The notes: generated by a model not told the origin, from the sequence alone. A stretch of DNA of 64,000 nt from Mesorhizobium sp. M4B.F.Ca.ET.058.02.1.1 (GCF_003952505.1 NZ_CP034450.1:2418001-2482000), one strand, 5' to 3'; counted from the stretch's first letter, positions 11,326 to 21,413 are shown. A program made the numbers and translations.

Positions 11326-11622
11326 TCAGGCGGCTTCTTCCTTGTCCTCGTCGGACTCGTCTTCGTCGTCGGCCTTCACGCCGTCTTCCTCGTCCTCATC
11401 CTCGTCCTCGCCGTCTTCGTCCTCGTCACCACCCAACAGGGTCGCTTCGTCGTCGGCATCCTCGCCGTCCTCGTCGTCACCTTCCTCGTCATCGTCAGAC
11501 TGATCGGCGGCTTCGACCGCGGCAGCTGCGGCATGGTCGAGCATGTCGTCGGAAGCGGATTCGATCGCCTCGGCAGCAGCCGCGGTTTCTTCAGTGACTT
11601 CGATGTCGTGATCGGAATTCAT
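11326..11622 (-). CDS. highly acidic low-complexity protein (Asp/Glu runs)
   Basis: A 98-aa protein in which the C-terminal two thirds is almost entirely Asp, Glu, Ala, Ser and Gly, with a strongly negative net charge. A short N-terminal part (MNSDHDIEVTEETAAAAEAI) is followed by an Ala-rich predicted helix. GGAGG sits 6 bases before ATG 11622, so it is probably translated. No family was recognised; roles such as a nucleic-acid mimic, chaperone tail or divalent-cation buffer are only guesses. Confidence 0.65.
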   Translation of the reverse strand: MNSDHDIEVTEETAAAAEAIESASDDMLDHAAAAAVEAADQSDDDEEGDDEDGEDADDEATLLGGDEDEDGEDEDEDEEDGVKADDEDESDEDKEEAA

Positions 11623-11788
11623 GGCAAGCCTCCGTGGTTGGGGGAACGTCATCGTTGTCCCACGCGGAGGTCATCGTCATATGACTGTAAGCCGGCTCCC
11701 GCGGACTAAATTTTGGCGCGCCTGAAAGCGGGGCGGACGGCCCGCGCCCCGATGGGCGCAGGCAATTCCAGGCCCGCGTTTTCGGCCG

Positions 11789-13942
11789 TCAGCCGGCGAT
11801 CTTGGAGAAATCCGCGACCTGATCGGTGGCGGCGCGGATGCGGGCAAGCAGCGCCAGACGATTGGCGCGCACGGCCTGGTCCTCATCATTGACGAGAACC
11901 TGTTCAAAGAATGAATCAACCGGTTCACGCAACACGCTAAGCGCCAGCATGGCGGCGGAAAAATCTTCGTTCTGAATCGCTTGGCCGGCTTCCTTCTCGG
12001 CCTGATTCACCGCGGCATAGAGCTTCTTTTCCGCTTCTTCGCGCAGAAGAGCCGGCTCAACAGTCTCGGCGATGAGGGTTTTCTTCTTCTCTTCCGCCGC
12101 CAGGATGTTGGCGGCGCGCTTGGTGCCGGCGAGCAGGTTCTTGCCACCGTCGGTGTCGAGCAATGAGCCCAGCGCCTCGACGCGGCGCACGATCTGCAGC
12201 AGGTCGTCGGACTGTGGCGTGATGACGGCATCGATGAGGTCGTGCCGTGCGCCCTGGTCGCGCAGATAGACCTTCAGGCGATCGTGGAAGAAGGCGAGGA
12301 GGTCGGACTGCGGGCTCGCGCCGCCTGCAAAGTTTGCAAAGGCTTTGGCGAAGATCGATGTCAGCGCCAAACGAACGCGGTTCTCGATCAGGATCCTGAC
12401 CACGCCGAGCGCAGCGCGGCGCAGGGCAAACGGATCCTTGCTGCCAGTTGGTTTCTCATCGATGGCCCAGAAACCGGTGAGCGTGTCGAGCTTGTCGGCG
12501 AGCGCGATGGCAACCGAGATCGGATCGGTCGGCACGCGATCGGACGGGCCTTGCGGCTTGTAGTGCTCTTCAGCGGCCGCGGCCACGGATGCATGCTCAC
12601 CCTCCAGCAGCGCATATTTGCGGCCCATGGCGCCCTGCAATTCCGGGAACTCGCCGACTACTTCGGTCTGCAGATCTGCCTTGGCAAGCACCGCGGCGCG
12701 GCGCGCCAGCGCCGGGTCGGCGCCGACGATCGGCGCCAGTTCCTCGGCCAACCGCTTGATCCGCTCGACGCGTGCTCCTTGCGTGCCAAGCTTCGCGTGG
12801 AAGGTCACGTCGAGATGGTCGAGGCGGGCCATGCGCTGGTCGAGCGGCTTTTTCAGATCCAGCCCGAACTTCTCCGCCGACGCCTGGAGTTCGCCGAGAT
12901 CGGGCAGGTCGCCCTGGTCGGTCTTCCAGAAATAGAGCGCGTCGGACAGGCGGGCTCGCACCACCTTGCCGTTGCCGTGCGCGATCTCCTTGCCGCCATC
13001 GCTGGCCTCGATGTTGGCGACGAGGATGAAGCGGTTGGACAGGTCCTCGCCCGCCCCTTGCGGCCGGGTGACGAAGCACTTCTGGTTGGCGCGGATGGTC
13101 AGCCGGATGACCTCGGGCGGAATGGCGAGGAAGTCCTGTTCGAATTCGCCCATCAGCACGACAGGCCATTCGACGAGGCCGGAGACTTCTTCCAGCAATC
13201 CGTCGTCCTCGACCAGGTCGAGACCATTTGCAAAGGCAAGGTTGCGGGCGTCGGCCAGGATGATCTCCTTGCGCCGCTCGGCGTCGAGCACGACCTTGGC
13301 GGCTTCCAGCTTCGAAACATAGTCGTCGAAGCGACGCACGGTGAATTCGCCCGGAGCGTGGAAGCGATGGCCATAGGTGACGTTGCCGGAACGGATGCCG
13401 TCAATCTCGAAATCGACCACGACGGGCTCCTCGGTCTCGGGGCCGAAGGTGCAGACGATCGATTGCAGCGGCCGCACCCAGCGCAGCGAACCGGGCCTGG
13501 CCGAGGCCGGCCCCCAGCGCATCGATTTCGGCCACGGGAAGCTGCGGATCATGCCTGGCACCAGCTCTGCGATGATCTCTTCCGCCGCCCTGCCCGGCTT
13601 GGAGATGTGGGCGACATAGAAGTCGCCCTTCTTCGGGTCGGAATGGACATGCGCTTCGGCGATCGAGGCGAGGCCCGCCTTGCGCAGGAAGCCCTGCACC
13701 GCCTGTTCGGGCGCCGAGGTGGCGGGGCCCTTGATCTCCTCGCGAATGTCCTTGGAGCGCGCCGTCAGGCCGCGAATGTCGAGCGCCAGGCGCCGCGGCG
13801 TCCAGTACTCGCGCGCTGCCTCATAGGTGAGGCCGGCCTCGACCAGGCCGTCGGACAGCATCTTCCTGAGGTCGCCCGCGGCCTTGCGCTGCATGCGCGC
13901 GGGAATTTCTTCGGAGCGAAGTTCCAGAAGCAGGTCGGGCAT
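11789..13942 (-). CDS. glyS: glycine--tRNA ligase beta subunit
   Basis: Beta chain of the heterotetrameric (alpha2beta2) bacterial glycyl-tRNA synthetase; contributes tRNA binding and C-terminal DALR-type anticodon-binding elements. The 717-aa protein opens with the canonical [18 protein letters not shown] and ends in the family-typical region [27 protein letters not shown] 13942 is chosen over an in-frame TTG three codons upstream. glyQ lies upstream on the same strand, but about 540 bp separate the two, including a mobile-like repeat at 14346-14488. Confidence 0.97.
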   Translation of the reverse strand: MPDLLLELRSEEIPARMQRKAAGDLRKMLSDGLVEAGLTYEAAREYWTPRRLALDIRGLTARSKDIREEIKGPATSAPEQAVQGFLRKAGLASIAEAHVHSDPKKGDFYVAHISKPGRAAEEIIAELVPGMIRSFPWPKSMRWGPASARPGSLRWVRPLQSIVCTFGPETEEPVVVDFEIDGIRSGNVTYGHRFHAPGEFTVRRFDDYVSKLEAAKVVLDAERRKEIILADARNLAFANGLDLVEDDGLLEEVSGLVEWPVVLMGEFEQDFLAIPPEVIRLTIRANQKCFVTRPQGAGEDLSNRFILVANIEASDGGKEIAHGNGKVVRARLSDALYFWKTDQGDLPDLGELQASAEKFGLDLKKPLDQRMARLDHLDVTFHAKLGTQGARVERIKRLAEELAPIVGADPALARRAAVLAKADLQTEVVGEFPELQGAMGRKYALLEGEHASVAAAAEEHYKPQGPSDRVPTDPISVAIALADKLDTLTGFWAIDEKPTGSKDPFALRRAALGVVRILIENRVRLALTSIFAKAFANFAGGASPQSDLLAFFHDRLKVYLRDQGARHDLIDAVITPQSDDLLQIVRRVEALGSLLDTDGGKNLLAGTKRAANILAAEEKKKTLIAETVEPALLREEAEKKLYAAVNQAEKEAGQAIQNEDFSAAMLALSVLREPVDSFFEQVLVNDEDQAVRANRLALLARIRAATDQVADFSKIAG

Positions 13943-14345
13943 AGGGATCAACTCATGCGGGGCGAACGGTCCGGGCGGGGCATAGCAACTCGGCTCGCCG
14001 CTGTCACCCCTGCCCGCCGGCCGCCGGGGTGGCCGATTTCAGGAAATTATCAGGTCTTTGTCGGGACCAAGCGGGCGCACCCGTCCTAAGAACAGAAATC
14101 CCATGAACCGAACGCGGCGCTGAAGCGACCAACGCTCAGGCAGAGACCTATTGGCTGAACGACCATGAAGACCGTATCGAGAACCCTGCAAATCCTCGCA
14201 CTGAGCGCCTGTTTCGCCGCCCAGATGCATGGCACGTTCACGATGCCGGGCGTGCGGCAGGCGTTGCGGACGATCGACAGCGCAAGCAGCCAGAGCTCGT
14301 TGCCGATCACAGCTTCACTCAAAATTGGCCAAAGCGCCTTGAACT
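13943..14345. other. intergenic spacer between glyS and the glyQ-proximal repeat
   Basis: About 400 bp with no supported gene. A 60-codon plus-strand frame (14165-14347) begins with a signal-peptide-like stretch (MKTVSRTLQILALSA), and a 78-codon frame opposes it, but neither has a ribosome binding site. Base composition is less G+C-rich than the flanking genes. Nothing else was seen. Confidence 0.35.
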
Positions 14346-14488
14346 AAGGTGCGTTGAGATTAAGGTCAGGCCGAGCCGAAAACGGTGGTTTTCGAGACCC
14401 GGAGCGGAGCGTACTTGACGTACGTGAGTAGCGGAAGCGCAGAAAACCGGCGTTTGCAGGCCGGCATCACCTGAATATCGACACACTT
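14346..14488. repeat. 143-bp repeat with terminal inverted repeats and central hairpin (copy 1)
   Basis: The ends (14346-14371 and 14464-14488) are imperfect inverted repeats of about 25 bp. The centre holds a hairpin, CGTAC-TTGAC-GTACG, flanked by GAGCG and by TGAG...CGGAAGCGCAGAAAA. The element at 41010-41153 has the same size, layout and core but different termini. The right end runs into the glyQ stop codon, so the element abuts or supplies the end of that gene. A MITE-like or REP-like origin is inferred. Confidence 0.65.
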
Positions 14489-15431
14489 AGGCCGCCAGGC
14501 CGCCCGCCTCGGTCTGCAGGAAGGCCTCGCCGCAGGCCTTGGCCAGGTTGCGCACCTTGAGGATGTAGCTCTGCCGCTCGGTGACCGAGATGACGCCGCG
14601 CGCGTCGAGCAGGTTGAAGACGTGGCTGGCCTTGATGCACTGGTCGTAGGCGGGCAGGACCATGCGGTGCCTTGCGCCCACGTCATTCGATCCGGGCGTG
14701 CCGGCCGCGAGCAGCGCCTTGCATTCGGCCTCGGCGTCCTCGAAATGCCTGAGCAGCATCGCGGTGTTGGCGAACTCGAAATTGTGGCGCGAATATTCCT
14801 GCTCGGCCTGCAGGAAGACGTCGCCATAGGTGACCTTGTCGGCGCCCTCGCGGCCGTTGAAGTTGAGGTCATAGACATTGTCGACGCCCTGCACATACAT
14901 GGCGAGCCGCTCCAGACCGTAGGTGAGCTCGCCCGCGACCGGTGCGCATTCGATGCCGCAGACTTGCTGAAAATAGGTGAACTGCGACACTTCCATACCG
15001 TCGCACCAGCACTCCCAGCCGAGCCCCCAGGCGCCCAGCGTCGGGCTTTCCCAATCGTCCTCGACGAAACGGATGTCGTGCAGCAGCGGATCGACGCCGA
15101 TGGCTTCAAGCGAGCCAAGATAGAGCTCCTGCAGGTTGGGCGGGTTCGGCTTCAGGATCACCTGATACTGGTAATAATGCTGCAGCCGGTTGGGGTTCTC
15201 GCCATAGCGCCCGTCCTTCGGGCGGCGCGATGGCTGCACATAGGCGGCGTTCCAGCGCCTCGGACCCAGCGCGCGCAAGGTGGTTGCCGGGTGGAAGGTG
15301 CCGGCGCCAACCTCCATATCGTAGGGCTGCAGGATGACGCAGCCATAGTTCGCCCAGTAATTGTGCAAGGTCAGGATCAGCCCCTGGAAGGAGCGGCTGG
15401 GATGCATGTGGGCGGGAATGTCGACGGTCAC
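14487..15431 (-). CDS. glyQ: glycine--tRNA ligase alpha subunit
   Basis: Catalytic class II alpha chain of the heterotetrameric glycyl-tRNA synthetase. The sequence [17 protein letters not shown] and the following [16 protein letters not shown] segment are hallmark GlyQ motifs. GTG 15431 is preferred because GAGG lies 5 bases upstream, giving 314 aa; ATG 15407 (MHPSRSFQG) is a close alternative. Longer in-frame extensions to 15548 are low-complexity and unlikely. The stop codon coincides with the edge of the repeat at 14346-14488, so the last residues may differ from relatives. Confidence 0.95.
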   Translation of the reverse strand: MTVDIPAHMHPSRSFQGLILTLHNYWANYGCVILQPYDMEVGAGTFHPATTLRALGPRRWNAAYVQPSRRPKDGRYGENPNRLQHYYQYQVILKPNPPNLQELYLGSLEAIGVDPLLHDIRFVEDDWESPTLGAWGLGWECWCDGMEVSQFTYFQQVCGIECAPVAGELTYGLERLAMYVQGVDNVYDLNFNGREGADKVTYGDVFLQAEQEYSRHNFEFANTAMLLRHFEDAEAECKALLAAGTPGSNDVGARHRMVLPAYDQCIKASHVFNLLDARGVISVTERQSYILKVRNLAKACGEAFLQTEAGGLAA

Positions 15432-15580
15432 GGCGGCCTCGATGGAGCGGCTGGATGGGGACCACGCTCTAGAGGCACGGCTGGCAAGCGTCAAGGCAAG
15501 CCGACGGCTGGCCCATTGCCGGCACGACGAGCCTGCGGTCTGTTCCATGTCTCCGCCATCAGCAACAGCAGGCCCCAGCC

Positions 15581-16042
15581 ATGCCAGATTCCATCAGCAT
15601 CCGACCCATCACGCGAGAGGATTTCGAGCAATGGCTGCCGCTATGGGACGGCTACAACGCCTTTTACGGCCGATCGGGCGAGACGGCGCTTGCCGGCGAC
15701 ATCACGGCCATGACCTGGTCGCGCTTCTTCGACGCCTACGAGCCGGTGCATGCGCTGGTGGCCGAAAGCGAGGGACGCCTCCTCGGTCTCGTCCACTATC
15801 TCTATCACCGCAGCACGACGGCGATCGCGGCGAACTGCTATCTGCAGGATCTGTTCACCACCGAGGCCGCGCGCGACAAGGGCGTCGGCCGGGCACTCAT
15901 CAACGCCGTCTACGAACGCGCCAAGGCGGCCGGATCGGGCCGGGTGTACTGGCAGACGCATGAGACCAACCACACGGCCATGCAACTCTACGACAAGGTG
16001 GCGGAGCGGTCGGGGTTCGTCGTGTATCGCAAGCTTCTCTAA
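15581..16042 (+). CDS. GNAT family N-acetyltransferase
   Basis: A 153-aa single-domain acetyl-CoA dependent acyltransferase. The strand-beta4/acetyl-CoA loop region reads [20 protein letters not shown] (residues about 87-106), carrying the Q/R-x-x-G-x-G/A-like signature, and the C-terminal [20 protein letters not shown] is typical of the fold. The acceptor is unknown. It diverges from glyQ and ends at a strong bidirectional terminator. Confidence 0.88.
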   Translation: MPDSISIRPITREDFEQWLPLWDGYNAFYGRSGETALAGDITAMTWSRFFDAYEPVHALVAESEGRLLGLVHYLYHRSTTAIAANCYLQDLFTTEAARDKGVGRALINAVYERAKAAGSGRVYWQTHETNHTAMQLYDKVAERSGFVVYRKLL

Positions 16043-16048
16043 AAGCGA

Positions 16049-16072
16049 AGCGGGGCTACGAAGAGCCCCGCT
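16049..16072. terminator. bidirectional rho-independent terminator
   Basis: A 9-bp stem AGCGGGGCT / AGCCCCGCT (16049-16057 and 16064-16072) with a 6-base loop lies between two convergent genes. Upstream AAAA gives a U tail for the minus-strand transcript; the plus-strand tail is poor. Confidence 0.7.
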
Positions 16073-16093
16073 CAAAGCATTCTTCGGTGCCGC

Positions 16094-17865
16094 TCACCCC
16101 TTCGGCGCCGGCGTGGCCGGCTTGACCTTCGGGGTTTCCTGCGCCGTGTTGGATTCGATCGCCGGCAGGCCCTTGAGCAGCTTCTGCTGCAAGGTGGCAA
16201 GCACGTCGGGATCCGGCTTCAGGTCGCGGGCCTGGTTCCACTGGTAGGTGGCTTCCAGCTTGCGGCCGACGCGCCAGTAGGCGTCGCCGAGATGGTCGTT
16301 CAGCACCGGGTCCTCCGGCTTCAGCGACACGGCGCGCTCCATTTCGCGGACCGCGTCCTCGAACCTGCCCATGCGGAAATAGGCCCAGCCCAGCGAATCG
16401 ACGATGTAGCCGTCGCTCGGCCTTAGATCGACGGCCTTCTGGATCATCGCCAGGCCTTCCTTGAGGTTCATGTTCATGTCGACCCAGGAATAGCCGAGAT
16501 AGTTCAGAACCTGCGGCTGGTCGGGGAACAGTTCCAGCGCCCTGCGGAAGTTCGGCTCCGCCTTCGGCCATTCCTTCAGCCGCTCATAGGCGATGCCGCG
16601 CTGATAGAAGATGTTCCAGTTGGCATTGGTCGGCGTCTTCAGCACCTCGACGGCCTTGTCGTAGAGATTGGCCGCCGAGCGGAAGTCCTCCTTGGAGGAG
16701 TAGACCCCGCCCAGCGCCAGATAGGCGCGCATGTCCTGCGGATGCTTGTCGACGAACGCCTTCAGATGAGCGATCGCCTCGTCATGGCGATCGAGATCGG
16801 CAAGGTTGAGGCCGAGCTGCAGGTCGGAAAGCTCCTTCAGCGGCGAGGAACCGGGAATGCGGCGATAGAGAGCGATTGCGCCCTCGCCGTCCTTCAGTTG
16901 CTCGGCGACGGCGGCGAGTTGCACCAGAGCGGCATCGCTGTTGGGCTTCAGCGCCAGCGCATATTGCAGATAGAGGCGTACGAACGGCTCGCCGCCGCCG
17001 CGATTGAGCGCGGTGGCGAGATCGAGCAGGATCTCGGACGCGCCGTCGGACGGGCCGGCGATGAAGGGCTCGACCTTGTCGCCCTTGTTGATCTCTTCGC
17101 GGAGCGTGGTGATTTCCAGCTTGCCTGGCGCGAACGCCTCGGCCTGGTCGAGCACCGAAAGCGCCTTGGCCTTGTCGCCCTTGCGAGCGAGGAACGAGGC
17201 ATAGGCCTGCGCATTGCGCATCCATGTCTCCGGCGCGGCACCGCCGGCGGCGGTGTCCTGGAGCGTCGCGGCGTAGATTTGATCGGCCTTCTCCGACATG
17301 CCCGCGGCATCGGCGATCAGCGCGCGGTGGAAAGACTTGAACAGGCCGAACCAGTCGGGGCCCTGCAGCTTGTCGATGGCGGCCATGGCATCAGCGGGCT
17401 CGCCGGCGCCTTCCTTGGCCCAGCCACTCATGACGCCGGACAGTAGCCGGTCGAGATCGGATTCGAGCGACAGTTTCAACCAGTACTCAGCCTTGGAGAA
17501 GTCCTTCTTGTGGAAGGAATCGACCGCCAGCGCCAGGCGCGAGAAACGCTCGACGTCGGGCACTTCCTTGAGCTTGTCGGCGTAGACGAGCGATTCCTCG
17601 AAGCGGCCCTGCGCGATCAGCGACAGCATCAGGCTCTGCTGCAGCGCGGTGTCGCCGGGTGCAAAGGCGAGCGCCTGCTTGTAATAGGCGATGGCGCTGT
17701 CGAGGTCGTTGTCGCCTTCGGCGATCCGGGCGGCGAGGTAGGCCCCGAGAAGGACGTGATCTTGACCGGCTCGGCGGTTTCCTTGGCGTAGGCCGGCAGA
17801 GCCGAGATCGCCATGCCCGTCACAATTGCCAGCCCTGCGAGCCAGCGCGCACGTCCTTGCCGCAT
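16094..17865 (-). pseudogene. exported tetratricopeptide repeat protein, interrupted by a one-base frameshift
   Basis: Large TPR protein of about 590 aa once the frame is restored. ATG 17865 with GAAAGGGA upstream encodes a signal peptide (TGMAISALPAYA) and continues ...EPVKITSFSG. The frame breaks at the C4 run 17743-17746 (G4 on the coding strand). One extra G restores GAYLAARIAEGDNDLDSAIAYY and joins it to the 511-codon frame holding many TPR units (for example PEDPVLNDHLGDAYWRVGR). The role is probably periplasmic or outer-membrane scaffolding. It may be a real lesion or a homopolymer sequencing error; all downstream codons are intact, which favours error or recent mutation. Confidence 0.85.
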
Positions 17866-18167
17866 TGTATCCCTTTCAGCCAGACGCAATCCCCAAGTCG
17901 ATGGGACCGCCACAGACTCGGTCTTTTCCCGACAAAGCATGGCCTTTTTGGGGTCAGGCTTCAATCCGGGCCGAATTCACAATCGGGTCACCCGATTAAC
18001 GAACCATGACGACGAAGCATCATAGCAGATCGCGCGACCAACCAACACTCTGACGTCACATAGCTGCTTGCGGCAATGTTGGTGTACAGGTCAGCCCATG
18101 CGCAGCCTTGCCAAGCCTGCCTGTGCCGATCGTCCGGGCCAGCAAGTCGGCGGCCGCAGACCCCACC
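17866..18167. other. intergenic region upstream of the TPR gene
   Basis: About 300 bp between the TPR gene start and the end of the polyprenyl synthase gene, both on the minus strand. It should carry the TPR promoter. No repeat, RNA gene or clear hairpin was recognised. Confidence 0.4.
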
Positions 18168-19193
18168 TCAGTTCACTCTGGCGATACAGAAATCGATGAC
18201 ATCGATCAGCGCCGATTTCTGCGGCGTCGCCTCCAGCGGCGCCAGCGCATCGCGGGCGATCTCGCCGAAATGGCGGGCGCGGCCGATCGTGTCGGCAATC
18301 GCTCCATGGCGGGTCATCAGGCCGATCGCCTTTTCGAGGCCCGCATCGTCGGTAACATTGTCCTCGATGGCGCGCTTCCAGAAGGTGCGTTCGGCCTTGG
18401 TGCCGCGCCGGTAGGCGAGGATCACCGGCAGCGTCACCTTGCCCTCGCGGAAATCGTCGCCGACATTCTTGCCCAGATCCTTGCTGGAGCCGCCATAGTC
18501 GAGCGCATCGTCGATGAGCTGGAAGGCAAGGCCGAGATTCATGCCGTAGGAGCGCAGCGCCGCGCGGTCGTTGCGGGTTGCCAGGGCGATGACCGGGCCG
18601 ACCTCGGCGGCGGCCGAGAACAGCGCCGCGGTCTTGGCCTTGATGACGGCGAAATGCTCGTCCTCGGTGGTCTCCAGGTTCTTGGCGGCGGCAAGCTGCA
18701 TCACTTCGCCCTCGGCGATGATGGAAGCAGCGCTGGAGAGGATGTCGAGGGCCTCCAGCGAGCCGACATCGACCATCATGCGGAAGGCCTGGCCGAGCAG
18801 GAAATCGCCGACCAGCACGCTCGCCTGGTTGCCCCAGATCATGCGCGCCGTCTTCTTGCCGCGGCGCATTCCGCTCTCGTCGACGACGTCGTCGTGGAGC
18901 AGCGTCGCGGTGTGCATGAACTCGACAGAGGTGGCGAGCTTGACGTGGCCTTCGCCGGAATAGCCGAACATCTGGGCCGCGGCGAGCGTCAGCATCGGCC
19001 GCAATCTCTTGCCACCGGACGAAATCAGGTGGTTGGCGACCTCGGGGATCATCTCGACGTCGGAACCGGCCTTGGACAGGATCAATTCGTTGACGCGCCC
19101 CATGTCGGCGGCCGTGAGATCGATCAGATCCTTGATGGAGGCGGGTTCCCGCTTCCCGTTTTCGATGTTGAGAACGACACCCACCACAGACAC
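18168..19193 (-). CDS. ispB: trans-polyprenyl diphosphate synthase (octaprenyl/decaprenyl type)
   Basis: Chain-elongating prenyltransferase that makes the long tail of ubiquinone from IPP and allylic diphosphates; a natural partner of UbiA. The first Asp-rich motif DDVVD is at residues 101-105, and the second, DDALD, at 228-232. GGKRLRP (60-66) binds IPP. The 341-aa length is typical of IspB. The start is ambiguous among clustered GTG codons (19193, 19187, 19184) near a GGGAG element. It diverges from the DUF2007 gene. The exact chain length, probably C50 in rhizobia, is inferred. Confidence 0.93.
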   Translation of the reverse strand: MSVVGVVLNIENGKREPASIKDLIDLTAADMGRVNELILSKAGSDVEMIPEVANHLISSGGKRLRPMLTLAAAQMFGYSGEGHVKLATSVEFMHTATLLHDDVVDESGMRRGKKTARMIWGNQASVLVGDFLLGQAFRMMVDVGSLEALDILSSAASIIAEGEVMQLAAAKNLETTEDEHFAVIKAKTAALFSAAAEVGPVIALATRNDRAALRSYGMNLGLAFQLIDDALDYGGSSKDLGKNVGDDFREGKVTLPVILAYRRGTKAERTFWKRAIEDNVTDDAGLEKAIGLMTRHGAIADTIGRARHFGEIARDALAPLEATPQKSALIDVIDFCIARVN

Positions 19194-19345
19194 TCCCGTC
19201 TATTCCAAGCGCACGCGGCACCCTACTCCCGAACCGACTCTAGGGCGGCATCACGGGGCACGGCAAGAGGCGAATTGGCGCGGTTGCGGCCGGCGGCGGC
19301 AACGCCCACGTTTACAGGAACGGCGCAACCTGCGATTTTTGTTCC

Positions 19346-19570
19346 ATGATAGAGCTCATCCGCACCAACGATGCCGTGATCATCTCCTTCGTCGAATCGC
19401 TGATGCGCGACGCCGGCATCGCCTGTTTCGTCGCCGACCAGAACATGAGCGTGCTCGACGGCTCGATCGGCATCCTGCCCCGGCGTGTCATGGTCGACGC
19501 CGACCAGGCGGATGCGGCGCGCCGCATCCTGACCGATGCCGGCATCGCCAACGAGATCCGCCGCAAATAA
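19346..19570 (+). CDS. DUF2007 domain protein
   Basis: A 74-aa protein with the typical DUF2007 shape: MIELIRTNDAVIISFVESLM followed by AGI.CFVADQN and RRVMVDADQADAARRIL. This small ACT-like fold is thought to bind proteins or small signals, for instance PII-related partners, but its role here is unknown. Its TAA overlaps the ATG of the downstream methyltransferase by one base (TAATG at 19568-19572), so the two are translationally coupled. Confidence 0.88.
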   Translation: MIELIRTNDAVIISFVESLMRDAGIACFVADQNMSVLDGSIGILPRRVMVDADQADAARRILTDAGIANEIRRK

Positions 19571-20364
19571 TGGTAGCGTCAACCGCCCTTGCCCCGGACA
19601 CCCCGGCCCACACGGTCGATGCGTTCCATCGCGGGCGCTTCTGGCTGGTTCAGCCGCGAAGCGGTCATCGTGCCGGCATGGACGCCATGATGCTGGCGGC
19701 AGCCGTGCCCTCCTCCTTCGCCGGGCGGCTGGCCGATTTCGGCGCGGGCGCGGGCGCGGCGGGGCTCGCGGTGCTGTCGCGCTGTCCCGCAGCGCGGGCC
19801 ATGCTGGTCGAATGCTCGCCGGACATGGCCGAATTCGCGGCCGCGACGCTTGCCCACCCCGGCAATGCGCATCTCGGCGACCGCGCCTCGGTGCTGAGGG
19901 CCGATGTCGCGCTGTCCGGCAAAGCGCGCGGCGCGGCCGGCCTTGCCGACAACAGCTTCGACTTCGTCATCATGAACCCGCCCTTCAACGCCGCCGAGGA
20001 TCAGGCCACGCCGGATGCGCTGCGCAAGCAGGCGCATGTGATGGAGGACGGGCTGTTCGAAAGCTGGATCAGAAGCGCTGCCGCGGTGGTGAAGCCGCGG
20101 GGCGGGCTCGCCGTCATCGCCAGGCCCGAGCAGCTCGGCGCCCTGCTCGATGCGATCGAGGGCCGCTTCGGCGATACCGAGATGCTCGCCGTCCACCCCC
20201 GTCCCGAGGCGGCGGCAATCCGGATCGTCGTCAGGGCGACGCTCGGCGCGCGCGGAAAACTGTCGATCCGCCCGCCGCTGATGCTGCACGCAGAGACAGG
20301 CAACGGGCCAGCCGAGCGGACCGAGATGATCAACAACGGACTGGCGTCGCTGTTCGGCGATTGA
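19570..20364 (+). CDS. class I SAM methyltransferase, TrmN6-like (N6-adenine type)
   Basis: A 264-aa SAM-dependent methyltransferase. The SAM-binding motif I reads LADFGAGAGAAGLAVL (about residues 55-70), and the NPPF motif at 136-139 is diagnostic for amino-methyltransferases acting on exocyclic N of adenine. The closest known relatives are TrmN6/YfiC enzymes that methylate A37 of tRNA1Val. Coupled to DUF2007 by a one-base overlap. A terminator follows at 20419. Substrate is inferred from family only. Confidence 0.88.
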   Translation: MVASTALAPDTPAHTVDAFHRGRFWLVQPRSGHRAGMDAMMLAAAVPSSFAGRLADFGAGAGAAGLAVLSRCPAARAMLVECSPDMAEFAAATLAHPGNAHLGDRASVLRADVALSGKARGAAGLADNSFDFVIMNPPFNAAEDQATPDALRKQAHVMEDGLFESWIRSAAAVVKPRGGLAVIARPEQLGALLDAIEGRFGDTEMLAVHPRPEAAAIRIVVRATLGARGKLSIRPPLMLHAETGNGPAERTEMINNGLASLFGD

Positions 20365-20418
20365 TCATCGGCCGGACATGCGGCATTGCCGTTGGCCGGC
20401 GAATTCCTACATGCCCAC

Positions 20419-20449
20419 AGCAAGATGAGGCCTCATCTTGCTTCTTTTT
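20419..20449 (+). terminator. rho-independent terminator after the methyltransferase gene
   Basis: A perfect 12-bp inverted repeat, AGCAAGATGAGG and its complement (20419-20442), is followed by TCTTTTT. It is positioned to end the DUF2007-methyltransferase transcript. It also argues that the next gene starts after it (20473) and not at the in-frame ATG at 20386. Confidence 0.8.
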
Positions 20450-20472
20450 CAGTGACCGGAGACCCCGACCTC

Positions 20473-21330
20473 GTGAAACGCCTCTTGAACCGCCTGCTGC
20501 CGAAGTCCTGGCGCTCCACCGTCGTCGTGGTTCCGGTCATCCGGCTGCACGGCACGATCATGGCCGGCGGCGGCCAGTTCCGGCCGAGCCTGTCGCTGGC
20601 GTCCACCGCCGGCCTCATTGAGAAGGCGTTCTCCTTTGATGCGCCCGTCGTCGCCATCTCCATCAATTCGCCGGGCGGCTCGCCGGTGCAGTCACGGCTG
20701 ATCTTCAAGCGCATCCGCGACCTCGCGGTGGAGAAGAACAAGAAGGTGCTGGTGTTCGTCGAGGACGTGGCGGCCTCCGGCGGCTACATGATCGCGGTCG
20801 CCGGCGACGAGATCTTCGCCGATCCGTCCTCGATCGTCGGCTCGATCGGCGTCGTCTCCGCCTCGTTCGGTTTTCCCGAGCTGATGAAGAAGATCGGCGT
20901 CGAGCGCCGCGTCCATACCGCCGGCCAGAACAAGGCGGTGCTCGACCCGTTCAAGCCGGAGAAGAAGGAAGATGTCGAGCGGCTGAAGGCGCTGCAGCTC
21001 GAGGTGCACGAGACCTTCATCGAGCTCGTCAAGGAGCGGCGCGGCACCAGGCTGAAGGACGATCCCGACCTGTTCACCGGCCTGTTCTGGACCGCCAAGA
21101 AAGGTCTCGAACTCGGCCTGGTCGATGCGCTGGGCGACATGCGAGGCGTTTTGAAGACGCGCTTCGGACCGAAGACCGAGCTGAAACTGATCACCGCGCC
21201 GCGCGGGCTGTTCGGGCGCTTCGGGCTGTTCGGGTCGCGCCTTTCGGCGCCCGACATCGCTGCGGCGGCGGCCAGCGGCATCGTCGATGCGGCGGAAGAG
21301 CGCGCGCTGTGGGCGCGCTTCGGGCTTTGA
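20473..21330 (+). CDS. S49 family serine peptidase (SppA/SohB-like)
   Basis: Membrane-associated Ser-Lys protease of the signal-peptide-peptidase S49 family, about 285 aa. The nucleophile is Ser102 in EDVAASGGYMIA. The ISINSPGGSPVQS segment and GSIGVVSASFGF are conserved S49 motifs. GTG 20473 (MKRLLNRLLPKSWR) is preferred because a terminator occupies 20419-20449 and GGAG lies at 20458-20461. A basic, weakly hydrophobic N terminus may anchor it. It is followed by a small membrane protein, ispE and moaB on the same strand. Confidence 0.88.
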   Translation: MKRLLNRLLPKSWRSTVVVVPVIRLHGTIMAGGGQFRPSLSLASTAGLIEKAFSFDAPVVAISINSPGGSPVQSRLIFKRIRDLAVEKNKKVLVFVEDVAASGGYMIAVAGDEIFADPSSIVGSIGVVSASFGFPELMKKIGVERRVHTAGQNKAVLDPFKPEKKEDVERLKALQLEVHETFIELVKERRGTRLKDDPDLFTGLFWTAKKGLELGLVDALGDMRGVLKTRFGPKTELKLITAPRGLFGRFGLFGSRLSAPDIAAAAASGIVDAAEERALWARFGL

Positions 21331-21413
21331 AAAAGGGTTGAAAGCGACTAGCATATCCGCTTGACCGACCCGACCGGCCGCTTTTGCCGCGTTTTCGAGG
21401 GAGGAGTTTTGGG

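Noticed and set aside
11294-11597. Ser- and Arg-rich plus-strand frames opposite the acidic gene
   Set aside because: They are mirror readings of the GAC/GAG repeats; the minus-strand frame has the ribosome binding site.
14165-14347. 60-aa plus-strand frame with signal-peptide-like start
   Set aside because: No ribosome binding site, overlaps the repeat edge and is not supported by neighbours.
20386-20472. Upstream ATG start for the S49 peptidase
   Set aside because: The segment contains a strong terminator hairpin, and homologous sequence begins after it.
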